The position numbers and the translations under genes were made by a program. Below the pieces are notes generated by a model that saw nothing but the letters and a program-made list of their open reading frames with translations, ran no database searches and had not been told where the DNA came from. From CAZEPT01 sp964626965 (GTDB lineage Bacteria; Patescibacteriota; Minisyncoccia; Phycocordibacterales; UBA9973), in assembly GCA_964626965.1 (NCBI GenBank), contig CAZVHB010000001.1, forward strand, positions 62,001 through 126,000: a stretch of 64,000 nt of DNA, written 5' to 3'. Each line of letters starts with the position of its first letter. The first letter of the stretch is position 1. Shown here piece by piece: positions 32,401 to 40,339 of this stretch.

Positions 32401-32674
32401 TGGAGGACAGCGTTTCGGAGAAATGGAAGTGTGGGCTCTTGAAGGATACGGTGCAGCGCACATCCTCCGAGAAATGCTCACGATCAAGTCTGACGACATC
32501 ATGGGACGAACTGCTGCTTTTGACTCAATCATTAAAGGCGAAGAAATCAAGACACCAAATACTCCTGCATCATTTTCTGTTATGCTCAACTACCTCCGTG
32601 GTCTCGCACTCGACATTAATCTTATCAACCAAAATCAAGTCGAAGAAATTGGAAATGAACTCGTAAACGAATAA
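29477..32674 (+). CDS. rpoB: DNA-directed RNA polymerase subunit beta
   Basis: Catalytic beta subunit, 1065 residues, a size usual for this lineage. Landmarks include VERVMVPQLARS, the rifampicin-pocket region QLSQFMNQEN ... LSALGPGGLTRERAG, IHTPEGPNIGLI, GDKLAGRHGNKGV and the C-terminal GKAQGGGQRFGEMEVWALE. In the rifampicin pocket Asn387, Asn397 and Ile400 stand at the places of E. coli Asp516, His526 and Arg529. It is the first gene of an operon with rpoC, dnaG and rpoD; rplJ and rplL are not upstream. Confidence 0.97.
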   Translation: MHHVSKEKKYFSKYKTPLAPLPNLLENQLESFDWFVREGLKEVFKEFSPISDYSSKKFELSFSSFVLSEPKYDERFAKANKVTYDGQLKARVKLVNKIIGETKEQEIFLVDLPLMTAHGTFIINGVERVMVPQLARSFGIFFTQEDIKDKRYFGGKIIPARGVWIELETDTDNGIYVRVDKKRKFSIISLLRVMGLETNEQIEKAFKGSEYLEQIKASIEKDTAKDVNGSAIEIYKRLRDGDLATAQNAREFLTAILSSERYDLSPIGRFRFNQRFNKSLDKTELDRRTLSIDDIVTMVNHIYDLNTKPELKADDIDHLGQRRVRFVGELLQQKMRVGMTQIKRNVQDRMSTMDTMTTMPINVINQRPLQARVKEFFTTNQLSQFMNQENILAEIENLRILSALGPGGLTRERAGLEVRDVHTSHYGRVCPIHTPEGPNIGLILHMSSYAKVNEYGIIETPYAKVEKGRITGEVLYLNALEEEKYSIAHALTPYDSKGNILVEQVEARIHTEPGLIEKSKIDFIDVAPNQAFSIATSMIPFLEHDDANRALMGSNMQKQATPCIIPDVPLVATGMEAMAAKDSGRLPLATCDGTVTEVDAKHITIEDDKGKKHTQELVNFERTNNFTSFHQRPLVSLGEKVKKGQVIGDTSSSQEGQIALGQNVLVAFMPWNGANFEDAIILSERLVKNSKFSSMYIEEFVCLVRDTKLGPELTTRDIPNIGEGKLKDLDEDGIIRVGAEVRENDILVGKITPKGETELTPEEKLLRSIFAEKARDVKDTSLRVEHGKKGRVINVKVFSRELGHSLESGIIKKIVIEVAQLRNISVGDKLAGRHGNKGVISTILPEEDMPYTVDGKPVDIILTPLGVPSRMNLGQILEMHLGLAADTLGYQAVVPAFCGAGEEEIREELKKAGIPENGRIALYDGRTGDKFDQDIAVGIMHVLKLHHMVEDKIHMRSIGPYSLITQQPLGGKAQGGGQRFGEMEVWALEGYGAAHILREMLTIKSDDIMGRTAAFDSIIKGEEIKTPNTPASFSVMLNYLRGLALDINLINQNQVEEIGNELVNE

Positions 32675-32679
32675 ATTAT

Positions 32680-35600
32680 ATGTCTTCAAAAAATATAAAT
32701 ACAAAAGAATTCGACGCGATCAGTATCAACCTAGCTTCTCCTGAGAGAATCAAGGATTGGTCATATGGTGAAGTAACCAAACCAGAAACAATCAACTATC
32801 GTACAGGACGTTCAGAACGTGGTGGTCTCTTTGACGAACGTGTATTCGGTCCAGAAAAAGACTTTGAATGTTACTGTGGAAAATACCGACGTATCCGTTA
32901 TAAGGATATTGTGTGTGAAAAATGTGGAGTTGAAGTAACTCGTAGTGTTGTACGTCGTGAACGTATGGGGCATATTGAACTTGCTTCTCCTGTTGCACAT
33001 ATCTGGTTCTTGCGAGGTATTCCATCTCGTATGTCTATCCTTTTGAATATTACGGTGACTGATTTGGAAAAAGTAATTTACTTTGCTGGATACATTATCG
33101 TAAAGGTACACGCAAAAGAAAAAGAACAACTTTTGGCTGACCTAGATTCAGAATTCAAAATGAAAGCAAAGAGTATTCAAGGTGAAGAAGATAAAGAAAA
33201 ACTCAAAACTCTTTTCGCAACAGCAAAGAAAGAAATTGGTGAAATCTACGAAGGAAAAGTGCTCAATGAAATTCAATATCATCACTACAGTTTGAAATAC
33301 AGTACTTGTTTTGATGCATCTATCGGTGCTGAAGCAATCTACACACTCTTCAAGAATATTGATTTGCAAAAATTGCATGATATTACAGAAGCACTCGTTC
33401 TTAAGGCAAGTGCTACTGAAAAAGAAAAACTCGAAAAGAGGTTGGCTCTCATTCGTTCAATGCTCCACGCTGACATGCGTCCAGAATGGATGTTTTTGAC
33501 CGTGCTTCCTGTTATTCCACCAGCACTCCGCCCTATGGTTGCGCTCGATGGTGGACGTCATGCAACATCTGATGTGAATGACTTGTACCGACGTGTGATC
33601 AACAGAAACAATCGTTTGAAAAAATTGAAAGAAATTGGTGCACCAGATGTTATTTTGCGTAACGAAAAACGTATCTTGCAAGAAGCAGTAGATGCACTCC
33701 TTGATAACTCAATTGCAAGTCAAAATGACACTCAAGCAATGAGTCAATCACAAAAACGAGCACTCAAATCTCTCGCTGATAACTTGAAATCAAAACAAGG
33801 GTTGTTCCGACAAAACTTGCTTGGAAAACGTGTAGACTACTCTGGACGTTCTGTTATTGTTATTGGTCCAACACTCAAACTCAGTCAATGTGGACTTCCA
33901 AAACATATGGCACTTGAACTCTTCAAACCATTTGTTGTTTCAAAACTTATTTCTCGTGAATTTGCTTACAATATTCGTGGTGCAAATAAACTCATTGAAG
34001 AAGAAATTCCAGAAGTTTGGGCAATCCTCGAAGAGGTGATTGATGGAAAGCATGTTCTTTTGAACCGTGCGCCAACACTCCACCGTCTCGGTATTCAGGC
34101 ATTCCGTCCTATTCTTATCGAAGGAAATGCTATTCAACTCCACCCACTCGTGTGTGCGGCTGTCAACGCTGACTTCGATGGAGACCAAATGGCTGTGTAC
34201 GGTCCGCTTTCAGATGAAGCACAAACAGAAGCAAGAGAACTGATGGCATCAAACAAAAACCTATTGAAACCTCAGTCTGGGGAACCAATCGTCAACCCAT
34301 CAAACGATATTATTCTTGGATGTTACTGGATGACTAAAGATATCGCAGGTGAGAAAGGTGAAGGTGGAATTTTTTCTAGTCCAAATGAAGCAATTGCTGC
34401 ATATGAACACGGTATTCTTGGCTTCCGTGCAAAGATCAAAGTGCTTGCAAATGAATCACCTCGCTACGCTGCATTTGAAGGCGGACTCTTTGACACAACT
34501 GTTGGAAAACTTCTTTTCAATAGTATCTTGCCAAATGATTTTCCTTACATCCACAAAGAAATTACAAAGAAAGTTATGTCTAGTTTAGTTGATGAAGTGA
34601 TCACTCAAGTTGGTATTGATGCAACTCCACCAATTCTCGACAAGATTAAAGATTTCGGATTTAAATATTCTACTGTTTCAGGTACAACATTTGGATTTGA
34701 TAATGTGAAAATTCCAGCTGGTAAAAAAGCTATTGTTGCTGCATCACGTGTTGAAGAAACTGTGGTAATCGATCAATTCAACGATGGACTTTTATCTAAA
34801 GATGAAAAGTATCACAAAGTAATTGAAATCTGGGAACGAGCGAAAAAAGAAATTGAAAAACTTATTCCAGAAACTCTTAACAGTGCTGGTTCAGTCTACG
34901 ACATGGTCGTCTCTGGAGCCCGCGGATCTGTTGGTCAGATTTCACAGATGGCTGGTATGAAAGGGTTGATTGTAAACACACAAGGACGAACAATTGACTT
35001 CCCAGTTATTCCATCTTACAAAGAAGGACTTTCTCCTATTGAATACTTTATTATTACTCACGGTTCTCGTAAGGGTCTTGCCGATACAGCGCTCTCAACA
35101 GCGAAGGCTGGATACCTCACACGTCGTCTCGTTGATGTTGCGCAAGACGTGGTGATTACTGAGACTGATTGTAAAACAAAAGAAGGACGTATTGCGAAAA
35201 AAGACAATGTTATGGGAGTTGAAATTCCACTTTCAAAAAATATTCGTGGACGAATTCTTCTTGAAGATATTAAAGACAAGGATGGTAAAGTAATCTACAA
35301 GAAAAATGCACTCATCTCTCGAGAAGATGCTCTTACTATTGAAAAAATCGGTATTGAAAGTGCTCTTGTTCGTACACCACTCGCATGTAAAACAACTCAT
35401 GGTGTTTGCCAAATGTGTTACGGACTTGATCTCGGACGCAACAAGCTCGTTGATGTTGGTGAAGCTGTTGGTATCGTCGCTGCACAAGCGATTGGAGAAC
35501 CAGGAACACAGCTCACACTTCGAACATTCCACTCTGGTGGAGTTGCGAACGTTGATATTACTGCAGGTCTTCCTCGTGTTGAAGAAATCTTTGAACGACG

Positions 35601-36288
35601 TCTACCAAAAAATCCATCTGTTATTTGTCAGTTTGGTGGTGTGATTCTTGAGATCCGAAAAGAAGATAATGAAAAAACAATTGTTGTTCTTGAAGATAAA
35701 GTAGACGGTAAAACTGGTAACTCTACAGAATACAAAGTTCCATTCAAGCGTAATCCACTAGTCAAAGCAGGCGACATCGTTGTCGCAGGACAACGCCTTA
35801 CTGATGGATCTGCTGATATTACACAAGTGTTTAAATTCGGTGGTAAGAAAATTACTGAAGACTACATCATTGATGAAATTAACAAAGTGTACGAACTTCA
35901 AGGTGCGTCTATCTCACGAAAACATATTGAAATTATCATCAAGCAAATGTTCTCACGTATTAAGATAAAATCTTCTGGTGATTCTCATTTCTCAGGTGGG
36001 GAAATCGTAGAACTCATTGAAATGATTGAGGAAAATACACGTATTGAAGACGAGAACGGTATCCTTGCGAAAGGAGACACTATGGTCCTCGGTATTTCAG
36101 ATGTGTCACTCACAACAACAAGTTGGCTCTCTGCGGCATCATTCCAAAACACCAACCGCGTGCTCATCAATAACGCTGTTCGTGGTGGAGTTGATCGACT
36201 TCGAGGTCTCAAAGAAAATGTGATTATCGGAGGATTGATTCCTGCCGGTACTGGATTTAAAAAAAGAGATTTACCTAAAGAGGAATAA
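32680..36288 (+). CDS. rpoC: DNA-directed RNA polymerase subunit beta'
   Basis: Catalytic beta-prime subunit, 1202 residues. The N-terminal zinc finger (CYCGKYRRIRYKDIVCEKC) and the active-site NADFDGDQMA (residues 496-502 for NADFDGD) are intact, as is the second zinc site around CKTTHGVCQMCYG. The trigger-loop region (KKGLADTAL in family style, here RKGLADTALSTAKAGYLTRRL in part) is present. It starts 5 bases after rpoB. No large lineage insertion is evident. Confidence 0.97.
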   Translation: MSSKNINTKEFDAISINLASPERIKDWSYGEVTKPETINYRTGRSERGGLFDERVFGPEKDFECYCGKYRRIRYKDIVCEKCGVEVTRSVVRRERMGHIELASPVAHIWFLRGIPSRMSILLNITVTDLEKVIYFAGYIIVKVHAKEKEQLLADLDSEFKMKAKSIQGEEDKEKLKTLFATAKKEIGEIYEGKVLNEIQYHHYSLKYSTCFDASIGAEAIYTLFKNIDLQKLHDITEALVLKASATEKEKLEKRLALIRSMLHADMRPEWMFLTVLPVIPPALRPMVALDGGRHATSDVNDLYRRVINRNNRLKKLKEIGAPDVILRNEKRILQEAVDALLDNSIASQNDTQAMSQSQKRALKSLADNLKSKQGLFRQNLLGKRVDYSGRSVIVIGPTLKLSQCGLPKHMALELFKPFVVSKLISREFAYNIRGANKLIEEEIPEVWAILEEVIDGKHVLLNRAPTLHRLGIQAFRPILIEGNAIQLHPLVCAAVNADFDGDQMAVYGPLSDEAQTEARELMASNKNLLKPQSGEPIVNPSNDIILGCYWMTKDIAGEKGEGGIFSSPNEAIAAYEHGILGFRAKIKVLANESPRYAAFEGGLFDTTVGKLLFNSILPNDFPYIHKEITKKVMSSLVDEVITQVGIDATPPILDKIKDFGFKYSTVSGTTFGFDNVKIPAGKKAIVAASRVEETVVIDQFNDGLLSKDEKYHKVIEIWERAKKEIEKLIPETLNSAGSVYDMVVSGARGSVGQISQMAGMKGLIVNTQGRTIDFPVIPSYKEGLSPIEYFIITHGSRKGLADTALSTAKAGYLTRRLVDVAQDVVITETDCKTKEGRIAKKDNVMGVEIPLSKNIRGRILLEDIKDKDGKVIYKKNALISREDALTIEKIGIESALVRTPLACKTTHGVCQMCYGLDLGRNKLVDVGEAVGIVAAQAIGEPGTQLTLRTFHSGGVANVDITAGLPRVEEIFERRLPKNPSVICQFGGVILEIRKEDNEKTIVVLEDKVDGKTGNSTEYKVPFKRNPLVKAGDIVVAGQRLTDGSADITQVFKFGGKKITEDYIIDEINKVYELQGASISRKHIEIIIKQMFSRIKIKSSGDSHFSGGEIVELIEMIEENTRIEDENGILAKGDTMVLGISDVSLTTTSWLSAASFQNTNRVLINNAVRGGVDRLRGLKENVIIGGLIPAGTGFKKRDLPKEE

Positions 36289-36293
36289 TATAT

Positions 36294-38000
36294 ATGAAAC
36301 GAGCAGTCGTAGAAGAAATAAAATCTCGGCTCAGCATTGTAGAATGTATTGAAGGGTACATTAAAGTTGAAAAAGCCGGCAAAAATTACAAGGCATTGTG
36401 CCCATTTCATTCTGAAAAGTCTGCTTCGTTTTATATTTCTACTGAACGTGATAGCTACTATTGTTTTGGTTGTGGTAAGAAAGGAGATATCTTTTCTTTC
36501 GTACAAGAGTATGAAGGTATCGATTTTAAAACAACGCTCAAGCAATTAGCTGAAAAAACCGGAGTTCCTTTAACTGAATATAGTAAGACCGAAGAACTTG
36601 GAGATTCTAAAAAAATCCTTTACTCCATTTTGGAAGACGCAACGCTCTTTTTTGTAGACAGTCTCAATCGTACACCAAATGCGGTGAGTTACTTACAAAA
36701 AAGAGGAGTGCTTCCGAGTACTCTCGAAACATATCGAATTGGATATGCTCAAGATGGATGGGAAACACTGTACCTTCATTTACAAAAAAAAGGATATACC
36801 GATAAAGACATAGAAGATGCCGGACTCATTAAAATGGGTCAGTATAAAAGATACGATCGCTTTAGAAATAGAATTATGTTTCCTTTTATGGATACAAATG
36901 GGCGCGTGATTGGTTTCTCTGGAAGAACTATTGGTACGGATCCAAAAGAAGCAAAATACATCAACTCGCCAGAAACAATTCTCTTTAATAAAGGAAAAGT
37001 ACTCTTTGGTCTCTATCAGGCAAAAGATGCAATTCGAACACAAAAGAAAGTTGTTGTGGTGGAAGGACAAATGGATGTGATCATGACACACCAATCTGGT
37101 GTGCACTCAGTTGTGGCAAGTTCCGGTACTGCTTTTTCAGGAGACACGTATGATGATCAAGGATTTGTGTCTCATCTCGGTATCATTAAGCGATTTACAG
37201 ATAGTATCTATCTTGCATTCGATAATGACAAAGCGGGGATTAAAGCAATGTATAAAGCAACGCTTGAAGCACTCCAGACTGGATTTACTGTATTTTGTAT
37301 TGAGATTACAGGAGGAAAAGACATGGCTGATATCGCACGTGAACATCCAGAGAAAATCCAAACATTGATCAATACCAAACAAGATGCGATTATGTTTTTT
37401 GTGAGTTATCTAAAAAATAATACATCTGAGCGGATCTTTTACAAGAGTATTTCTGAAAAGATTTGGCCACTCGTGCTCTATATTCAAAGTTCTATTGAAC
37501 AAGCTCATATACTCTCAAAGATAGCGACACTTATCGGAATTGCAGAACAAACGCTCCTTGATGATTTCAAGAAGTATAAGACAGACAATACTCACTATAC
37601 TCAGATGGTTCCAGAGAAAAAAACACAGACAAATACCGTTATTAATACATTGTTTGGAATTCTTTTTTATCTCGAACATATAGGTGATGAGACAAACAAA
37701 GAACTGTTTGAATCTAAACTGAGAGATATATTAGGAGAAGAATATGAATTGCAGAAAGAACAATTTGAAATAAAAAAAGATGAACTCATGTTTCTCGTAG
37801 AGAAAACCTATACTGATAACGTGAGCCTTGTGAAAGATAGTCAGTTTTTATTTGAAGCATTTGAAAGAGATTTTTATAGACAAAAACTTGAAAGATTAAA
37901 AGATGAATTAAGATCTGATGAATTATTGGGAATTGATTCATCTGCAAAATTAGAAGAGGTCGCCTTAATTACTAAAAAAATTACTCAAACTCGTAACTAA
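36294..38000 (+). CDS. dnaG: DNA primase
   Basis: Synthesises RNA primers for replication. The 568-residue protein has the N-terminal zinc finger (CPFHSEK ... YYCFGCGKKGD), the catalytic core with GRVIGFSGRTI and KYINSPETILFNKG, and the TOPRIM acids VVVEGQMDVIM and LAFDNDKAG. The C-terminal helicase-binding part is divergent. A weak Shine-Dalgarno-like AGAGGA lies before the ATG. It starts 5 bases after rpoC, linking replication priming to RNA polymerase supply. Confidence 0.95.
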   Translation: MKRAVVEEIKSRLSIVECIEGYIKVEKAGKNYKALCPFHSEKSASFYISTERDSYYCFGCGKKGDIFSFVQEYEGIDFKTTLKQLAEKTGVPLTEYSKTEELGDSKKILYSILEDATLFFVDSLNRTPNAVSYLQKRGVLPSTLETYRIGYAQDGWETLYLHLQKKGYTDKDIEDAGLIKMGQYKRYDRFRNRIMFPFMDTNGRVIGFSGRTIGTDPKEAKYINSPETILFNKGKVLFGLYQAKDAIRTQKKVVVVEGQMDVIMTHQSGVHSVVASSGTAFSGDTYDDQGFVSHLGIIKRFTDSIYLAFDNDKAGIKAMYKATLEALQTGFTVFCIEITGGKDMADIAREHPEKIQTLINTKQDAIMFFVSYLKNNTSERIFYKSISEKIWPLVLYIQSSIEQAHILSKIATLIGIAEQTLLDDFKKYKTDNTHYTQMVPEKKTQTNTVINTLFGILFYLEHIGDETNKELFESKLRDILGEEYELQKEQFEIKKDELMFLVEKTYTDNVSLVKDSQFLFEAFERDFYRQKLERLKDELRSDELLGIDSSAKLEEVALITKKITQTRN

Positions 38001-38005
38001 ATACT

Positions 38006-39373
38006 ATGATTAAAAAAACTACAACAAAAACAAAAAAGAAAGTGGTGAAAACACCTGTCAAAAAAGTTATTAAAAAAGTAGCTAAAAAGACAGTGGTTAA
38101 AAAAGTTGTAAAGAAAATAGTGAAGAAGGCACTTCCTCAAAAAAAGAAGATTGTAAAAAAACCTGTAAAAAAACCTGTCAAAAAAGTTACTAAAAAGATA
38201 GTTAAAAAGGTAGTAGCTAAAAAACCTGCACTAAAAGTAGCTAAGAAGGTAGTGAAGCCTGCAGATAAGAAAATTGTTCTTAATGCTAAAGGTGGTAAAA
38301 AACTTGAAGATCAAGATCAATTGATGGAAGACATCATTACGAAAGGAAAAAAAAGACATTTTATAACCTACGATGAGATACTGAAAGCATTCCCAAATAT
38401 TGAGAACAATATTCTCTTTTTGGAAGAATTGTACAGTAAGTTACAACTCGCTGGTATTGATATCCTAGAAGGAGGAAATCTCCTTGATATGGATCCAGAA
38501 GAGAAGAAAAAAGACTTCAAGCTTGGTAAAGATGTGTCTTCCTATGACTCTATTCAAATGTACCTGAAGGAGATTGGTGCATATCCGCTCATTCATGCGA
38601 ATGAAGAGCGAGAATTAGCAAAACGTATTGAAGCTGGAGATACAGAAGCTCGAACACTCTTGGCTCGTGCGAATCTCCGTCTTGTTGTTTCTATTGCGAA
38701 AAAATATGTTGGACGGAGTGCCGATCTGACACTCCTTGATTTGATTCAAGAAGGGAATATTGGTCTCTTTAAGGCCGTTGAGAAATTTGATTGGACGAAA
38801 GGATATAAATTTAGTACATATGCAACATGGTGGATTCGTCAGTCTATTACTCGCGCACTTGCTGACCAGTCACGAACTATCCGTATTCCTGTGCACATGG
38901 TAGAAACTATTTCTAAATATAAACAAGTATATCGTCGTCTGTCGCAAGATTTGGGCCGTGATCCACTTCCAGAAGAAATTGCGACAGAGATGGGAGTTGA
39001 AGTTGAGAAAATTCATATCATTGAAAATATCAATCAAGACACACTCTCACTCGAACAACCAATAGGGGATGATGATGAGAAATCAACACGTGGAGAATTT
39101 ATCGCTGATGATAAAATTCTTCGTCCTGACCAAGAAGCGTCACATCGTATTTTAAAAGATCATATCAACGAAGCACTTCAAGAACTTTCTGAAAAAGAAA
39201 GAAAGATTCTCGAAATGAGATACGGTCTCGTTGATGGAGTGCAACATACACTCGAAGAAGTAGGACTTGAATTCAATGTGACGCGTGAACGTATTCGACA
39301 GATTGAAGCTAAAGTTCATGAGAAGCTTCGTGCGAATGAAAAGATTGCACGACTCAAGCATTACTTTGATTAG
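38006..39373 (+). CDS. rpoD: RNA polymerase primary sigma factor with lysine-rich N-terminus
   Basis: Housekeeping sigma-70, 455 residues. Residues 1-95 are a run of KKVVKK, KKPVKK and AKK repeats unlike any sigma domain. Then come a region 1.1-like part, region 1.2 (SIQMYLKEIGAYPLI), region 2 (DLIQEGNIGLFKAVEKFD, YATWWIRQSITRALADQ), region 3 and region 4 with the DNA-binding helix ERIRQIEAKV. The core is complete, so it should read the -35/-10 promoters seen here. It starts 5 bases after dnaG and ends the operon. The basic extension may add non-specific DNA affinity. Confidence 0.95.
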   Translation: MIKKTTTKTKKKVVKTPVKKVIKKVAKKTVVKKVVKKIVKKALPQKKKIVKKPVKKPVKKVTKKIVKKVVAKKPALKVAKKVVKPADKKIVLNAKGGKKLEDQDQLMEDIITKGKKRHFITYDEILKAFPNIENNILFLEELYSKLQLAGIDILEGGNLLDMDPEEKKKDFKLGKDVSSYDSIQMYLKEIGAYPLIHANEERELAKRIEAGDTEARTLLARANLRLVVSIAKKYVGRSADLTLLDLIQEGNIGLFKAVEKFDWTKGYKFSTYATWWIRQSITRALADQSRTIRIPVHMVETISKYKQVYRRLSQDLGRDPLPEEIATEMGVEVEKIHIIENINQDTLSLEQPIGDDDEKSTRGEFIADDKILRPDQEASHRILKDHINEALQELSEKERKILEMRYGLVDGVQHTLEEVGLEFNVTRERIRQIEAKVHEKLRANEKIARLKHYFD

Positions 39374-39390
39374 ATAAAAGATACATATAA

Positions 39391-39428
39391 CACAAAAGCG
39401 GGGGGGCGTTGGGGCGCCGCGGTTGTGG
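39391..39428. terminator. Garbled hairpin between rpoD and the DsbA-like gene
   Basis: CACAA...CGG and CCG...TTGTG arms enclose a G-rich, partly unpaired stretch. It is probably a bidirectional terminator read with errors, like the patches at 270, 9742 and 58924. Confidence 0.5.
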
Positions 39429-39453
39429 TTTATTTCTTTTTTGTACATTGTTC

Positions 39454-40242
39454 TTAATATTTTTTGTCTCCTGTTACTGGATCAAATACTGGTTTTTTTG
39501 GTTCTGACGTTTTGAAGAGTGAATCAATGTAAGCCCAGAATTTTTCATTACCTCCAAGTTCGTAAACACATTCAGCTGAGATTGCTTTATTAAATGCATT
39601 TGGGTGTAATTGCTCGAGTGGGAGATGTCTGAATACCCATGCAACTTTACCATCGTAGTCTTTCACCACTTGATGCATTGTTGTATGGAATCGTGAACAA
39701 AATGGACACTCAAGGTCAGAATACTCGATAACTACAATGTCTGCATCTTTTGATCCAATGATGTGGTCTTTGTCTGTTACTGGATCGATATCAATTTCAG
39801 TTTGGCTCTTTGTTGCGCCAGAGAGAAGACCGTTTAAGATTCCTTTTACAGCATCGATTGGATATGCTCCAGCTATTTCTGCTTTTGCACCACTTTTAGT
39901 AATAACAACACTGTATGGTGTTCCGCGTCCTTGATCTTGAGGAATATGTTTTGTTGCTTTTTCAGCACTTGCTATATCTGCTTTAACTTTTGGTTCTGTT
40001 GTTTTTGCTTCGTAACATGCTTTAAATTTTTTCTCATTAATATCGAGTGTTGAGAGAATTGATTTTGAACTACCATTTGTACTGGTGCTTTTAGGTACTC
40101 CTCCTTTTGATATAAGAACTGCTCCTGCAATAATCAACGCTCCGATGATAACTGCTGGGCCAATACCTAGACTTGTTTTATTATTTGTAATTGTTTTTGT
40201 TGGTTCAGTGTGCTGAACATCTTTTTTTTCTTCTGTTTCCAT
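39454..40242 (-). CDS. DsbA-like thioredoxin-fold protein with swapped halves (circular permutant)
   Basis: A 262-residue membrane-anchored protein (span about 27-46). Residues 150-250 are the front half of a DsbA/thioredoxin_4 fold: DKDHIIGSKDADIVVIEYSD, then the active CPFC (Cys179-Cys182), VAWVFRHLPLEQLHP and ECVYELGGNEKFWAYID. In normal relatives the back half follows. Here nothing follows; instead it stands in front, residues 66-145: INEKKFKACYEA, GRGTPYSVVITKSG (cis-Pro109) and YPIDAVKGILNGLL. The order is thus back half then front half, a circular permutation. All parts of the redox site are present. It faces outside and may oxidise or rearrange disulfides in exported proteins. The promoter is leaderless. 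Confidence 0.8.
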   Translation of the reverse strand: METEEKKDVQHTEPTKTITNNKTSLGIGPAVIIGALIIAGAVLISKGGVPKSTSTNGSSKSILSTLDINEKKFKACYEAKTTEPKVKADIASAEKATKHIPQDQGRGTPYSVVITKSGAKAEIAGAYPIDAVKGILNGLLSGATKSQTEIDIDPVTDKDHIIGSKDADIVVIEYSDLECPFCSRFHTTMHQVVKDYDGKVAWVFRHLPLEQLHPNAFNKAISAECVYELGGNEKFWAYIDSLFKTSEPKKPVFDPVTGDKKY

Positions 40243-40248
40243 AACAAA

Positions 40249-40257
40249 AGTATAGCA
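40249..40257 (-). promoter_or_regulatory. Extended -10 promoter of the DsbA-like gene (leaderless)
   Basis: Minus strand TGC-TATACT, -10 at 40249-40254, 6 bases before the ATG at 40242. Confidence 0.7.
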
Positions 40258-40319
40258 ACTCCTCTATAAAAAACAACTCATCAAGGAGTATGTAATTACT
40301 TTAGAAATCATGTATTTTG

Positions 40320-40328
40320 TGGTATACT
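40320..40328 (+). promoter_or_regulatory. Extended -10 promoter of the glycosyltransferase gene
   Basis: TGG-TATACT, -10 at 40323-40328, 11 bases before ATG 40340; divergent from the DsbA-like promoter. Confidence 0.6.
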
Positions 40329-40339
40329 TACACATAGAT

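Noticed and set aside
39454..39600. Simple truncation of the DsbA-like protein by the garbled hairpin
   Set aside because: First suspected because the C-terminal half is missing after the CPFC half, but that half was found in front of it in the same chain, and the stop lies in clean sequence.
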